The notes below the pieces were generated by a model, which ran no database searches, was not told the origin of the DNA, and worked only from the letters and a program-made list of their open reading frames with translations. Both the position numbers and the translations under genes were made by a program. A stretch of DNA of 64,000 bases, from positions 1,798,001-1,862,000 of the forward strand of contig JAXBDG010000007.1 of the NCBI GenBank assembly GCA_036320915.1, in the 5' to 3' direction. This DNA is from Linnemannia elongata (lineage: Eukaryota; Mortierellomycota; Mortierellomycetes; Mortierellales; Mortierellaceae). Below, one piece after another: positions 22,075 to 34,330 of the stretch (positions are counted from its first letter, which is position 1; each line of letters opens with the position of its first letter).

Positions 22075-25000
22075 CTATTTCTTCGTCATGAACTTCTTGA
22101 TAGTCGAAAACGTAGACCGAGTCGGCTGGCCTGAACCCTGCTGTTGATGCTGCGATTGTGAGGTGCCGTTGCTGTTGTCACTGCTGCTGCCTCCGTTACT
22201 GCCTCCATTCCTGTTGCTTGATCCCTGAGGAGCAGACGATAACGAATACGCCAACGTCGAGTACGTTCCTCCACCGCCACCATAGCCAGCACTACGGCCA
22301 TTACTAGGACTCGAGGAAGACGATGACGAGCTTCCTCCCTTGGCACTCCACTTGGCCTCACTCTCCCTCTCTGCCTTAAGCTTCTGCGCTAACCGCGCAG
22401 CCTCCTTCTCTGCCTCACCCTCATCTACTTCCTCCTCCTCCTCGCCATCACGCGACATCACCACAACCCGCTTGGCCTGACCCAGGACTTTTGTTCGAAG
22501 AAGCGCCAGTCCCTTCGCAGAGACGTCGGTGTATCGAAGGTCCACCTCGAGGTACTTTTGGGATGCGCTTGGCCGTGTCAAGCTAGAAGTGCTGGTGCTG
22601 GATGGGATCGGGGTAGGCTTAGGTTCAGGATCCTTGGGCCTGGGTGCATTGGAAATGGAAGCGCGCAGTCTTGACGACAGAGAGTGCCTGCGGCTTGGGG
22701 ACGCTGCTGACAGTGGCGACGATGACGACACAGCGCTGGAGGACGATGGTGATCCAGTAGTCGTAGAGGTAGCAGCGGAAGGAGCTTGGGCACTGTACGC
22801 CGGCAACGCAGGTCCTTCTGTTTCATCAGCATCAGCGGGAGACAAACTTGCAACGAAATCCGGAAGCTGGCTCCGTGCCTGAATTCTCTCACCCAGGTAC
22901 TCTCCACAATAGTCGTCAAAACCCGAGCTGACAATCTCAATAATCTCGACCCACCGGAACTCAATCCTGCTCAACAAGTCGACCCAGTGATCCGAATCGA
23001 CCTTGCGGAAGCCATGTAAACTGAGAGTCGACAGATGAATAAGACGTGACAGAAACTCGCGGAAATGTGTCACTCCCTTGTTGGTCAGGCTCGAGCAATG
23101 GATCCGCAACGTCTGCAAGGGCAAAGGAGCAGACGCCGAGAAAAATGCAGGAGGAGCGGGCGGCAGCGAGGAGGAAAAGTCCTCCCCAGGTGAATGGGGC
23201 GACGAGGGTTCATCAACAATGTCCTCGTTCCGACCGCAGCGTGCAAGCATGGCCACGGTTCGGTCTCCGACCCAGACGCCTTGGACCTCAAGTGTGATCA
23301 ACCTCTTCATATTCAGCTCGGATACCAGGTGTGCCCAGTCCGAGTCCGCCAAAGTGTCGATCGAGCAGAGCTCCAGATGTGTCAATGTCGGTTCGTCGAG
23401 CATGGTTCCAAATGAGAGCGACTCAGGTCCGCTTCCAGAAGAGGGTGCGGCGGCTGCGACTGCGACGGTTAACTCGGTGGCAGTAGATCCATTTCGGCGA
23501 CTGGCGCTCCGACCCAGGGTTCCGGGAGTATTGCTAACAACAATGGACTCTTGCGGCTTTGACCGTGTAGCCCTGCCAATAACCCGCTTCAGGGCAGCGA
23601 CACCTCCCGTTTCGAGACCCTTGCCATGGAGGACCAATCGGCGCAGCCTGCAAAAAGTTTGGTCCGACTGCGGCCTGGTGCCATATTCGAGCGCATGCGC
23701 ATGCTTGTCGTTAAAGCCCACAAACTTGATCTCCAAATCCTCCAGAGACGGTCCATAGTCCATCAGCACCTCCTCCAGGGACTCCAACAGCCTTGCTCGA
23801 CCATCGCCGACAACCTTGCACTCTGACAAGTAGAGTCTCGTGACCCTGGACGCCGAGACATTGGCAGAGAGCTCCAGCTTCTTGTTGAGGATCGGTCTCT
23901 TGTTTCCCGCCGCTGGAGAACTGCCGCTGCTGCTGCTGGCACCGCTACTGAGGGAAGACCCAACGATTCGGAAGAGATCGACGCGAGCCAGTCTAGACAG
24001 CCCAGCGATACAAGTCTGAAGAATTCGAATGTGTCCAGGGACGACATCAGGAAATCCAAGCGAGATCTCTGTCAAGAGGCTGCAGGTCTGGAGGAAGGAC
24101 AGCAACTCGGGGATGTAGTTCTCCTGCGTGTACGTCTTGGCCGCTCCACGCTCGCCATTGTCGTAACCGTCTAGGCTCCTAGCACCCGTGGCTGAGTTGT
24201 TATTGTAGCCATTGTTGGTTTTGTTGTTCCTGAGCAGGGCGGCGGTATGACCAGAGCCACGGTGGTTGGTCTTCATGATACTGAGAATGTCCAGGTTGGA
24301 AAAATCCATAGTCCCGAGGTTGGGCACCGAAAACAGGTCAACATCGCCCTCCAGGATCAAGTGCTTGAGTTTTCTGTTCTTGATGAGGTTCAGAACGGCG
24401 ATCATCGGCTGGCTGTCCTCTCCAAAGCTCGCAAGATGTTGCCTCCAGGTTAATGGCGGTACCTTACGACTGAATCGAACAGCAAGTGTTGAGACTGAGG
24501 CCGCCTCCTGCTTCAGCATGTTGATCACCGTGGCGAATTTGTCGTTCTCAAAGTCCCAGTCAAAGTTCAAGTCGATCCTGAACAACGCCCTGATCTTGGA
24601 TACGGCAATGACCCGGGTATTGAGGGTGTTCTCGCTGGTTCCGGTCATCTCTGTCGAGCGCACATGGGTATCCATGTCCACCTGCAAAAAGCTGAGCTTT
24701 GACGAAAAGACCTTGTCTAACGTCTGGTGGTTCTTGACGTAAAAATTCTCGCAGGACCATCGCACGCGATTGTCAGGTCCCAGGATCTTGTAGAGTCCGT
24801 TGCCGCCATCAAAGAGACTGCCTTCTAAAGGCTGTGTCAACTCTGCTCTATGTGTCGTCGCTGTGGTGGGAGAAGTTGGAGGAGACGACGCCGACGAGAT
24901 CGAAGTTACGGACGCGGAAGAGGGTAGGACCTTTGACGCGGAAGCAGGTTGGGAGTAAGGCTGCCTCTTGACAATATGATCCAAGACCCTGAAGTCGTTC

Positions 25001-26731
25001 AGATCCAAGCGCATCACAGCCTCAGTCGCCTCCTCCTCATAGTCGTCGCCAAGTAGGGCCTCCATAAATGCAATTGACCGTTCGACATTTTTCCTAAGCT
25101 TGAAGTATAACTCTGGATCCAGTCCTCCGAGATTGGTTCCAGAGGCGCTGATCAGAGGCACGGGCCGGTCGAATGCAGAGGCCACAAAGTGGTCATCGAG
25201 CGAGACTCCAAACTGCAGCATCCGCAAGAGGTGGAGAATGTAGTGTCCAAACTTGGCAATAAGCATCTGGTCCTGAAACTGGTCCATGCGGATCTCGAAT
25301 CCCTTCCCGCCCGCGACATGGACGTTGCGCTGGTTACGCAACCCACGCCGCTCACCGGTGCTGTTGCCTCTTGGAACGAAACCCTCATGCTCGCAGCAGT
25401 CGCACAGAAAGTAGAGCCGCATTTTGTTGTGGAGAAGGTTGTCAAAGGACCACCGAAGGGGGTTCTCGGGCAAGAGCACGAACAACGGTGGATGGGCGCA
25501 GATCTCTGACTCGTACTTTTGGTTGAGAATAGTCTGACTGATCCTTTTGATAATCTCGACTCGGTCGTGGACAAGGTGGCGCTCAGAGGGGTCGTCGATG
25601 GTGGAAGGGGGTACGAAATGCGACTCGCTCGCTCCAGTGATATGGCTAGTAACAAGACCAGGGCCAGTGATTTCGTGAACCAGGGTGTCGATAGGCTCGT
25701 AGGTAGGCGGTGGAGCAGCATCGCCATCCGTCAATGACTCCTCGTGAACAGCATGGCGTACAGTAGGAAGGAGCGGTGCTGTTGGAGTGCCAACCATAGA
25801 GGGAAGTAAAGCCACTGTTGTTTGGATGGGTGGGGTAACAACCGTGTTGAACGAGGGCGGCAAATCTCTGGAAATGGGGTTCGACTCTGGGATCGGCTGA
25901 AGTCCCACTCGCAAGCGCTCGAAACTCTGGGTCGTCCTTGCAAGCTGTCCTGTAGTCGAAGCAATTATCGTCCGTTGAGGAGGCGACGCAAGACTTGCTG
26001 ACCGACTGGGCCTGGAGAGCGCTTCGTCGTTGTCGTCGCCGTCATCATCCTCATCCTCAGCGTCCTCATTATCCTCATCCGAAGAATGTTCCGACTCGAT
26101 CATGTCAAAGTTATCGTCGCTGTCAAGATCGGGACTCCTGCTCCGAGCCGGGATACGAGTGTTGTTGTTGTTGTTATTGTCGTCGTTGTCGTCGTCACTG
26201 TAACTGTAAAGATCCACGTCCAGGTCCGTGAGCGAGACAAGTGGGGCTGTGTGGACGGTGTTGGGCGGAAGGAGATGTGCTGCGGCTGCAGCGACAGCAG
26301 CGATACGTGCGGCTGTTGCTTCTCGCGACCACTCCAGCTGGCTGTTGTCGCATTCGACATCGAGCACCCTGTTTTCAAAGTAAGGGATCCTCAATGGCTG
26401 TTTCCTATATGAGGGGTAATATGGCACAGGTCGAAAGAAGGGAAGGAAAGAAATTGACAATTAGATATTTAGAAAAACCAGGGGGGGGGGTGAAGGGAAA
26501 GAACGCAAGAGGAAGGTTCAATTGCTCGATTTTTCTTTTCCGGCTCACGTACGGGACACCACTCTGGTTGGTCGAGAAGGGGATGCGGACACCATAGGAG
26601 GAGATGACGTTGGCATTGGGGAAGATGCGGTCAATTGCACTGAGATAGATACAAGGCAGGTCCTCTTCATCGCGGGAGACTGCCACCAGCTCCTGGACAC
26701 CTCGCTGCTGAATCATTTGGTAGTCGTCCAT
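22075..26731 (-). CDS. Giant leucine-rich-repeat protein with acidic N-terminus (unassigned family)
   Basis: Exons 26731-26553 and 26404-22075 give about 1,502 residues. No named family can be assigned. Visible parts: an N-terminal module with twin phrases (GVRIPFSTNQSG and LRIPYFENRVLDVECDN); a low-complexity acidic stretch (Asn and Asp/Glu runs, residues about 125-210); a module about residues 350-530 with FVLLPENPLRWSFDNLLH, RLYFLCDCCEH and FGHYILHLLRMLQFGVSLDD; then irregular leucine-rich repeats from about residue 690 to 1270 (LTEISLGFPDV, VTRLYLSECKVVG, LTHLELCSIDTL, LQTLRIHCSSLTNKGV, LSTLSLHGFRKV); and a Ser/Gly/Asn-rich basic tail. No kinase, NACHT or F-box is seen. A T24-GACAG acceptor-like site lies just 5' of the ATG (26746 region), so an upstream exon or 5' UTR intron is likely and the start is provisional. 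Confidence 0.8.
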
Positions 26732-26745
26732 ATCGAGAATCTGTC

Positions 26746-26769
26746 AAAAAAAAAAAAAAAAAAAAAAAA
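26746..26769. repeat. 24-nt A tract, acts as pyrimidine tract of a possible splice acceptor
   Basis: Uninterrupted 24 A on the plus strand. Read on the minus strand it is T24 followed by GACAG and, 9 nt later, the ATG of the leucine-rich gene. Confidence 0.9.
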
Positions 26770-27314
26770 GAGGCGTGGGAGCTGAGTTGGTCTAGAAAAG
26801 GGCGAGGACTCAAAAAAAAAAGTGGTCTAGTTTGGTATATGTTTTTTTTGGGTGTTGCTGTTTGCTGCGTAGCAAGGATAGGGTGTATGTACAGGTGGAG
26901 GTTCGTAACGAGGGAGGGGTAATGAGAGACAATAAGAGGTGGAGGAATAGAGTAAAGAGGGCTGATGAGGAACAGAAAGAATGAATGAGAAAAAAATAAT
27001 GGGGTGGGAAGGGAGGTTAACGAAGAAAAATAAAGCTGAAGGGCTGGGGAGTCGAAGGTGGTCCCTTTTTTATGCGCCCGCTTTTTCGTTTCGAGTTAGT
27101 TGTTCGAATGCTACGCCGCCACGCTGTGTCCCGCTGTGTGAGAACAGAGAAGAAAAGAAGCAAAGAAGGCTGTGGAAAATGAACTTGTTTCCTGTGTCTC
27201 GTACCTACCACACTCATACACACACTTAGAAAGTTAGAAGCATCGATGTGTGTGTTCGAGAACCATGAAAAAAGTGAGCCTTGTGAGTGTGTGTGTCCGC
27301 CCCGAAATTAAGGT

Positions 27315-27376
27315 GTCGACTCTTGAATGCCTCCAGTAGTATAGTCACGGCCACATTCAATGATTCAAGAGTCGAC
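27315..27376. repeat. 14-bp perfect inverted repeat, 34-bp spacer
   Basis: Arms 27315-27328 (gtcgactcttgaat) and 27363-27376 (its exact reverse complement). It would form a stem-loop or a palindromic protein site. Each arm begins with a SalI-type GTCGAC palindrome. Confidence 0.85.
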
Positions 27377-27597
27377 GCACAGGTCCCCCAACCTCAAGAC
27401 AAAAGTCATACGAGCCAACCCGCCTTCAATTCGAATAGAACGTGTCCCCTACAGCACGCACTCATACCATCGATGAAAAAAGAAGTTGCTGGAAAGCCCA
27501 TCGCACGATTGTGCACAATAAAATGCAAGGGCTCAGACAAAAATCGCCCCTCCCTCGTACACACGTTTTATTAAAAACAAAGACAGGAAAAAGAGAG

Positions 27598-30500
27598 TTA
27601 ATTGACGTTCTTGCGCTCTTCAAGGAATTCATCCTCGGCTTTGGACACCTGGACAATGCACAACTCAATATCGACATGCAATGATGTCAACAGGTCGATC
27701 CAGACCTGCTGCTTCGACGACAGCCTGTCCCCAGGACCCTTCACTATTTCACAAACGATAAAGCAAACAAAAGATAAATTTAGCATATGCCGTTGCCTTT
27801 AACTGACCATCCCACGTTCCTGGCTTTTGACCTTACCTTCGACAAACTTGACAAGCTTCTTGTCATAGTCCCAACAGCTAATTAGAAAAAGGAGAGAGCA
27901 TGTCGACAATACCAGCGTTAATAGGCGATAACGTCATAGGCACCAGAATCCATAACTTTTTTTTTCGACTTTTTCCTACGTTACCATAGATCGGGCATCC
28001 CAGAACAACGCTTGTTGTACTCTTGTGCGAGTATCTTGCAGATCTCTGCCAACGCATTCCCTCCAATGCACTAGCATTATTTTTTATTTGCGCGAGCGAA
28101 TTAGTAGATGCATTCACCAAAATAGACTTAGAAGCATGGTTCCTCGACCGTTGGGTTGACGCAACCATTTGTTTGACTTACCTCTGCCACCTCGAGAAGT
28201 TCCTCCTTGGTAAACGTCCAATTGACACCAACACAATAGACCTTCTTATCGCGGTAGAGATCATCGTGCGTCTGAATCAAGTGCAGATAATAACACTCTT
28301 TCCGCTTCCGTGCCAAAAACTCCTTGTACGCTCGCTCTGCCTGTCGCTCCTCAGAGTTCTCATCCTCTTCCTGTTCCTGTAGGAGCTCATCCTCAAACAA
28401 CATGTTCCCCAGCAACTCTTTGTTAACTGCCTTGGATGCTGGTTTTGGTTTCCGCCGGCGACTGAATAAAGGCTCTTCCTCCTCATCGTCCTCTTCTTCT
28501 TCAAGCTCCTCCGACTTGACACTACTCCGCGTTATGGCCTGCTGTTGTGGTAGTGTTGGTGGCGTTTGTGTTACTGGTACAGTTGACTGGTTATTCTCAA
28601 TAATGGTCGACCCCGCAATCCTGGCTATCCGGTCAAGAATCATATCTTGCCTCTGAAGGAAGAAGGCATCCGTCCGAAGATCCAGTGGCTCAGTCTGGTA
28701 ATGAGTCTCAAACACCCCCGGTTGCGGCGAGAACAAGATATCCCAGAATAAAAGCCCAAACAGTGTGGCCAGCAGACTGTTCTCGGAGTGATATCCTTTG
28801 TAACCCAACGTCCCATAGTAACTCAGCGCCAACTCCTCAACGTTACAGTCCGAACCATCAATGTTCCGCCAGAGAGGTCGTTGGTTTGCGATAGGGTGAG
28901 ACGAACCCATAGAGTTGGGTACAAACGAGTACGAGTGCGACGACGTGTAGGAAGGGGCAACCATCCCTGGGGCATTCAATCGCTCGCCAGACAATATCCG
29001 CTTTTGAGCTTTCCTGAGGGCCAGATATGAAAAGTCGTGTCGCTCTCGATACGCAACTTTAAGCTCGGATTCAAGACGGACTATTCGTGCCTGGATTAAG
29101 GTTGCATCCACTATTTTCACGCATCGGAAACAAGCAACAGTACGTGTTAACAAACACTCTTTCGCTTTTTCTACTAGATGCGTCATTCAAGCTAGGTTTA
29201 TAAAGCAACCTTACCTGCATGAACATGCTTGTCCCTGAGTGCCATCATGCATACCTGCAATGCCTCCTGCTTGCCCAATCGCTTGTGAAAGGAGTAATTG
29301 GACTTGATCAATGCCAGTCGTTCATACCAGCCGCCTCGTTGACCGAGCGAATAAATGTGCTGGTCAAGGAGCTCATGCAACAAGATCGACTCTTCTTCAA
29401 ACCTCTTCAAAAATGCAAACGCCCGTAGCTCAAGTCGCAGAATCTGAGTGTACACCCATCCTAACATACAGTTAGATAACCGTTTTAGTACTTCGAGCAC
29501 GAATCATCGAAGGGAAGAAATAAAATGCCACAATAACAAGACCATAGACCTCGACCTACCTGGCGAGAATCTCAGCATAAAGTAGTTTGGGCTCTCTCTG
29601 GAAAGCTCCGTCTCAGTCGCAACATAGTGTCTCCACGCCTCTCTGATGTTCTCAGCCTCCTTAATCACATTCTCGTAGATCCCAATCACCTCTAACCGCC
29701 TCCGCTCCTGCTCCGGGTCCAACTCCCCATCTCCTGACCGATTATCCGTGAAACCGTTGCTTGAGCTCTTCTGGGACACCTTGGCGCCACTGGCACGTCG
29801 AGCACCATTCTTCCCTTGATTCTCACTATCGCGGTCACCCTCTCGCACATAGACAGTGGCATCCCGTCCTGGCCCCATGGCAGACTCGGTCATCTTCGAC
29901 AGGTCAAAGTGTAGTCGAATGGCGGTCTCGTACTTTATCAGCTCGTCCCTATTCTTAAAAACTGTGCTTGTCCGTGTGATCTCGTAGGTTGGGAAAGTGC
30001 GCTGTCCGATCTTGGCAAGGATCGCTTCCAGAAGTGCGGGTTTCTCGTTGTACTCTCTGGCGCGATAAAATACTAAGTGCAATCGTTCAAACACCTTAAT
30101 GATGTTGGGGTATATTTTGACACAAGGGCCTAAAGAGGACATGGCAGACGCGTATTAGATCTTGATCGTCGTTCCACCATCGAGTCGCAACAACTTATTA
30201 AAGAGAAGCAACTATTACGTACCAGAGATATCGATCACCTTATTAATGAGCGCACGATCCCGCCTGGTGGCGTCGCCTGAAAAAACATGTGTTGTCAGTC
30301 CTGTTAAACGAGCTTCCCCATCGCCATCATTCGTTCCTCCTGGCGCCAAAAGTAGCCTCTTTGAGATGAATGACTGCTGTCGAAAGTGGTCCAGAATAGT
30401 CGATACAAGTGCGCTTCTCTACACGTATTACATGGTCAATAATTTGGTTAGAACGCCGCTTTTCTGTGTCACCAGTAACAAACGCTTTTTGAAGAACCAA

Positions 30501-31637
30501 TCGTATAAGGCATACCGGTTTTCCAGATAGCTTTTCTTTGATACCAATACGGCGACACAGAATCTTGAGCTCATCCATGGCCAAGATCCCAAGTACCTCC
30601 GCTGGCACCGTTACCGACTCCTGATCCATTAATAACCCAGTTGTAATTAATTGCCGTATTGATGACTCCAGATCGTCAATCTCCCGATAGTGTCCTTCGA
30701 GCTTGGACTGGCGAAACCAATACTTTTGGTTGCGTAGAAAGAGGCGAACAAATAGGTGCTTCGGGTCGTCTAAAAGTTGATAAAGCTTAAGCATCAGTGT
30801 GTCGACAAGTGCAAGTCAAGTATAAGTATATCGGGTTAAAAAAATCAATAGTACTTTACCTGAAAGAGCTCTGTATGTCTCAAACAAGGTGTGTTCCTCG
30901 TCCGTGAAAAGAAATGCTTCCTCAGGTAGGACTGTATCAAGAGCCAGTTCAAATGCTGCCACATAGACAGTCTTCCAGCGGAACCTTGGAGGCAGAAGCA
31001 TGTCGAGCTCCTTTTGATCTAGGTCGTCCGGCTCGGGCTTGATTCGTATCTGCCCATCGGGATCGAGTGGTGTCTCCTTTTTCACCACCGCCTCGTCGAG
31101 CACAAAGCATTCCTCGCCTTCATCCTCCTCCCCTTCAGCCTCAAAATCGCCATCAATGTCGTCTTCGCCAGCATCACAGAAGCGCTGTCCAGAGCTCGAC
31201 CGAACTAATGCATCATCATCGTCGCCCTCGTCCTGATAGCCAATGAATTCTTGATCCTCTTCGCCAAGCACACTAGCAGTACCCTCTCCAGAGTCTCCTT
31301 CTTCCTTGGTCAGTGTCTCTGTCGGGAATCTGCTGCTGGTTCCAGTGCTTGAAACACTGTATGCTGAAGAAGTTAGGTTGACTCTGATAACAGGTGGGTC
31401 CAGCTCAGACAAAGGGGGCGGTCTCCACTGATCCAAATCCTCGCCAGTTTTGGTGGCGTCCTCGGACGAAGGGGAGGAAGTCTTTTTGGCCACAACGACA
31501 TGGCGACTAAAGTCTAATGGCAATTGTCTCTTGTCGCCGGTTTTTGGAATGACAGATGTCACATCAGCCTTGGGTGTCGAGGTTGTCTTGACCTTGCCCT
31601 TGTCCCTTGCTTTGGTCGTTCCGGCTTTCTTCTTCAT
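27598..31637 (-). CDS. FAN1: Fanconi-associated nuclease 1 (FAN1), structure-specific VRR-NUC nuclease
   Basis: 5' flap endonuclease/5'-3' exonuclease of interstrand crosslink repair, nuclear. Nine exons join in phase (31637-30860, 30769-30516, 30418-30223, 30129-29560, 29460-29215, 29110-28182, 28070-27985, 27877-27837, 27743-27598) for 1,081 residues. Order: acidic N-terminus (residues 1-200); SAP-like/DNA-binding region (LFVRLFLRNQKYWFRQSKLE, about 262-345); TPR region with GWVYTQILRLELRAF and YSLGQRGGWYERLALIKSNY; FAN1 block SENSLLATLFGLLFWDILFS; VRR-NUC domain at the C-terminus with CIGGNALAEICK, the metal-binding Asp of GMPDL and the E-V-K of FVEVKGPGDRLSSKQQ. The PD-ExK core is therefore intact. 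The N-terminal UBZ zinc finger of human FAN1 is absent (only two Cys in the first 250 residues), as in fission yeast. Acidic inserts split the domain near 28370-28520. Start 31637 is 98 bp from the stop of the upstream gene. Confidence 0.95.
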
Positions 31638-31736
31638 TGCAAAGAGTGGTGAATGTAAAAGAAAAAAAATTGAAATATATTTATTTTTTGGCTTTTTGGC
31701 GGGTCGCTTCATTTGACGGCGTCCGCCACAGCAATT

Positions 31737-34330
31737 TTAAACGCGGTCATAGACGATCTCCAGTGGGCGACCACCGTAGACATAACCATTGAACTTGGCA
31801 ACAGCCTTATCGGCCGACTCGAAAAGATCGAAGCGGACAACGCCAGAGCCCTTGGAGCGTCCTCCAGACTCCAGCATCTCGGCCATCCTAATAGGTCCAC
31901 ATGTCCTGAACAGATCCTTAAGATCTTGGCTCGTTGTGGTCAATGGCAACTAGATAATCACAATGAAGAACAGCGTTAGTAACCCGCCTCTATCATGACT
32001 GAACAATCTGCGACACTCAACCGTTTTCGATCGTACATAAATAAACTTACGTTGCGAATATAAATCTGGTCGCCTGATCCTGCAGCTGGGCCTGAGGGAA
32101 TGGAGGCCATGCTGCTGTGGGATGTAATTCCTGCGCCGTCGTAAGCATCATGACCATGATGATCCCGGCGGCTTCCCTCATCGCGGTAACCTCTCTGGCT
32201 GCTGCTGCTATAACCGTAGCTATCGCCCCCACGGCCATGGTCACGCGATGGCTCATATCTGGACGAAGAGCTGGCCTGGGCTGGGCGTTGACCTCCTGCG
32301 GGTGGGCCGAATTTGTCCTGAGAAAGGTGTATCGCAAAGAACGTAGATGAGTAATTCCGTCCTTCCTGCTAACGTCCCCCACCACCTCCTAGGCAACTAT
32401 TCCAATCGCTCTTTTTTTTTTTTTGGTCTCTTGATCTCCTTGTTCGAGGGAGGGTGCTCATCCGCTTCCGACAGAACGCCTGTTTCGATTCCTCGAAACA
32501 GCACCCGCACAGTCGTCCTCAACCCCTCACTCGCGAGTTGATCCAGTCTCCCATGAAATACATAGCAAAGCATACTCCGTGAAGATTCCCATGATATCAT
32601 CTCCACAAAATCAACCAAACGCCCATGAGTAACCGCCTCGAACTCGGTCAAAATCCCTCGATACTACCTCTCTTCGAACCAAGAAACCCTCGCCACATTC
32701 CACAAGTCATCCATCGAACCGCAACAAAAACAAGACCAATGCCCACCTCGCGAACTTCGATACGTCGTCCGTGCCAGTCGTAGCCGTTGAACATGGCTGC
32801 TCGTCCGAGAGAAGGGGATTTTCCAGCGTGTATCCGGATCCGCCGCGAGACATAACAAGAAAAAGGAACGGTAATTGGTTTAGTTCCTTGGGCCGAACTC
32901 GTCCTCCATTCCGAACAATCCAGCTCTGCAAAACAAAGAGCTCCATTCTCAACAACAATCCAGCTCGAGCGCCTTCGTTAGAGCCGCAACAGTGCCTCTG
33001 TAACCGCAACCTCGTTCCTTTGGTATACACGCCGACAGGCATGCCAGAACAGGAGCGTGTAGCCACAACTATGTTGCTAAGCCGCCAAATCGCGACCTCT
33101 GTCAGCTCCAGACAACTCTGCAGGTGTCCAAACGTACAGGACGAGTCTCAGCTCATCTCCTCGCAAAATAATACAATACAGCATCAAACAAGTTCAAAGA
33201 TCTCACGTACAAATCGCACGGCCGACATCATGCGATGATTCAAACGACACCGTTCCTGTTCCCCTGGAACGACCCTCTCTGTCCTGGAAGATATCGGCGC
33301 GATCCACTGGTCCTGCCTTCCTGAACAGGTCCTTCATATCCTTCCAGTTGATCGAGTATGGAAGCTAACGTTGCCATTGATAATAGTTAGGAATGGTTAG
33401 AATCACACGTCAACTCTTTGGCTATGTATGCGGTGACCCTTGTATATCAGGCAAACAAAATGAAAAAACTTACGTTGGCGACATAGATCTGGCGGGTATT
33501 CACGTCACGGCGTGAAGAACCAGCACCAGCAGCAGGAGCAGCGCTTGCGCCTCCGCGTCCCCCAGAGAAACCAATTCTGGACTCTGACTCACGGTCCTCA
33601 CGCACAAAAACGGGGCGACCCATGAGAACAACATCGTTCAGCTTGCGGATAGCAGCTCTGGCGTCGTCAGCATTCTGGTACTCGACAACACCGCATCCCT
33701 TGGAGCGGCCATCGCGACCCAACAGCACATCAGCGTGAGCAACGGGTCCGACTAGAATTTGCAAGGGGAAATTGTTGAAGGAGTAAGTCAATAATAACTC
33801 AATGACCATGCTCAAAGCCGGTGTTGTGCATCATCCTGGCAGCTGGATAGAAGGAGAGAATGCAAAATAAGTGCGGACTTACTCTCTCTCATAAAGTCCT
33901 TGAGGTTGGTCCACTTGACGTCGTAAGAAAGGTTGCCGACATAGACTCTGCGCTCTCTGACAGAATTGCCGCCCCCTGCAGCGGTTTCGCGGGCAGGACT
34001 TCTGGAGCGGGAGCGGTGACCGGCTGCGTCGTTGCTGGATCCGTAGCTGTTGAGTGCGGGACGGACATCATACTTGTCATCCCGGTCATGTCCACGATTA
34101 GGGTGTGGCTCCGAGTCGTGGCGAGAGTGGTGGCGTTCATCACTGCGCTCGCGGCTCAGGGAGGGCTTGTGATCAAAGTCGCGGCCGACATCACTCTTGC
34201 GGCGCTCTTCGTGGTAGGAGGAGCGACGATGGTGGGCTTCTTCAGCGACGTCGTCGATGATATCGTTGTCGGTGCGCATCAGGAGGTCTTCAGAGTCGTC
34301 TTGTTGGTGTCCAGTGTATAGGTGGTCCAT
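31737..34330 (-). CDS. GBP2: Three-RRM mRNA-binding protein, Gbp2/Hrb1-like
   Basis: Exons 34330-33883, 33751-33474, 33364-33211, 32796-32747, 32317-32051 and 31949-31737 give 469 residues. N-terminal RS/HR/D-rich region (SYHEERRKSD, RSRSRSPAR), RRM1 (RRVYVGNLSYDVKWTNLKDF ... GRSKGCGVVEY), RRM2 (RQIYVANLPYSINWKDMKDL ... GRSRGTGTVSF ... WHGRRIEVRE), a Gly/Ser/Arg linker (residues 310-385), and RRM3 (QIYIRNLPLTTTSQDLKDLF ... GRPLEIVYDR) ending seven residues before the stop. Order, linker and RRM sequence match yeast Gbp2/Hrb1 SR-like proteins, which couple TREX-bound mRNA to export with quality control. Two introns are unusually long (33210-32797, 414 nt, and 32746-32318, 429 nt; others about 90-130). 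The donor at 32746 is GTGGGC, weak for this genome. Confidence 0.92.

Larger units (their letters stand above)
26732..27597. other. Upstream region of the leucine-rich gene / 3' flank of FAN1
   Basis: No gene seen. Holds the 24-nt A tract (26746-26769), a purine-rich block (26930-27060) and an inverted repeat (27315-27376). Confidence 0.5.

Noticed and set aside
32397..32651. Minus-strand frame of 84 codons within the long GBP2-like intron
   Set aside because: No start context and no phase continuity with the flanking exons; kept only as part of the long-intron observation.
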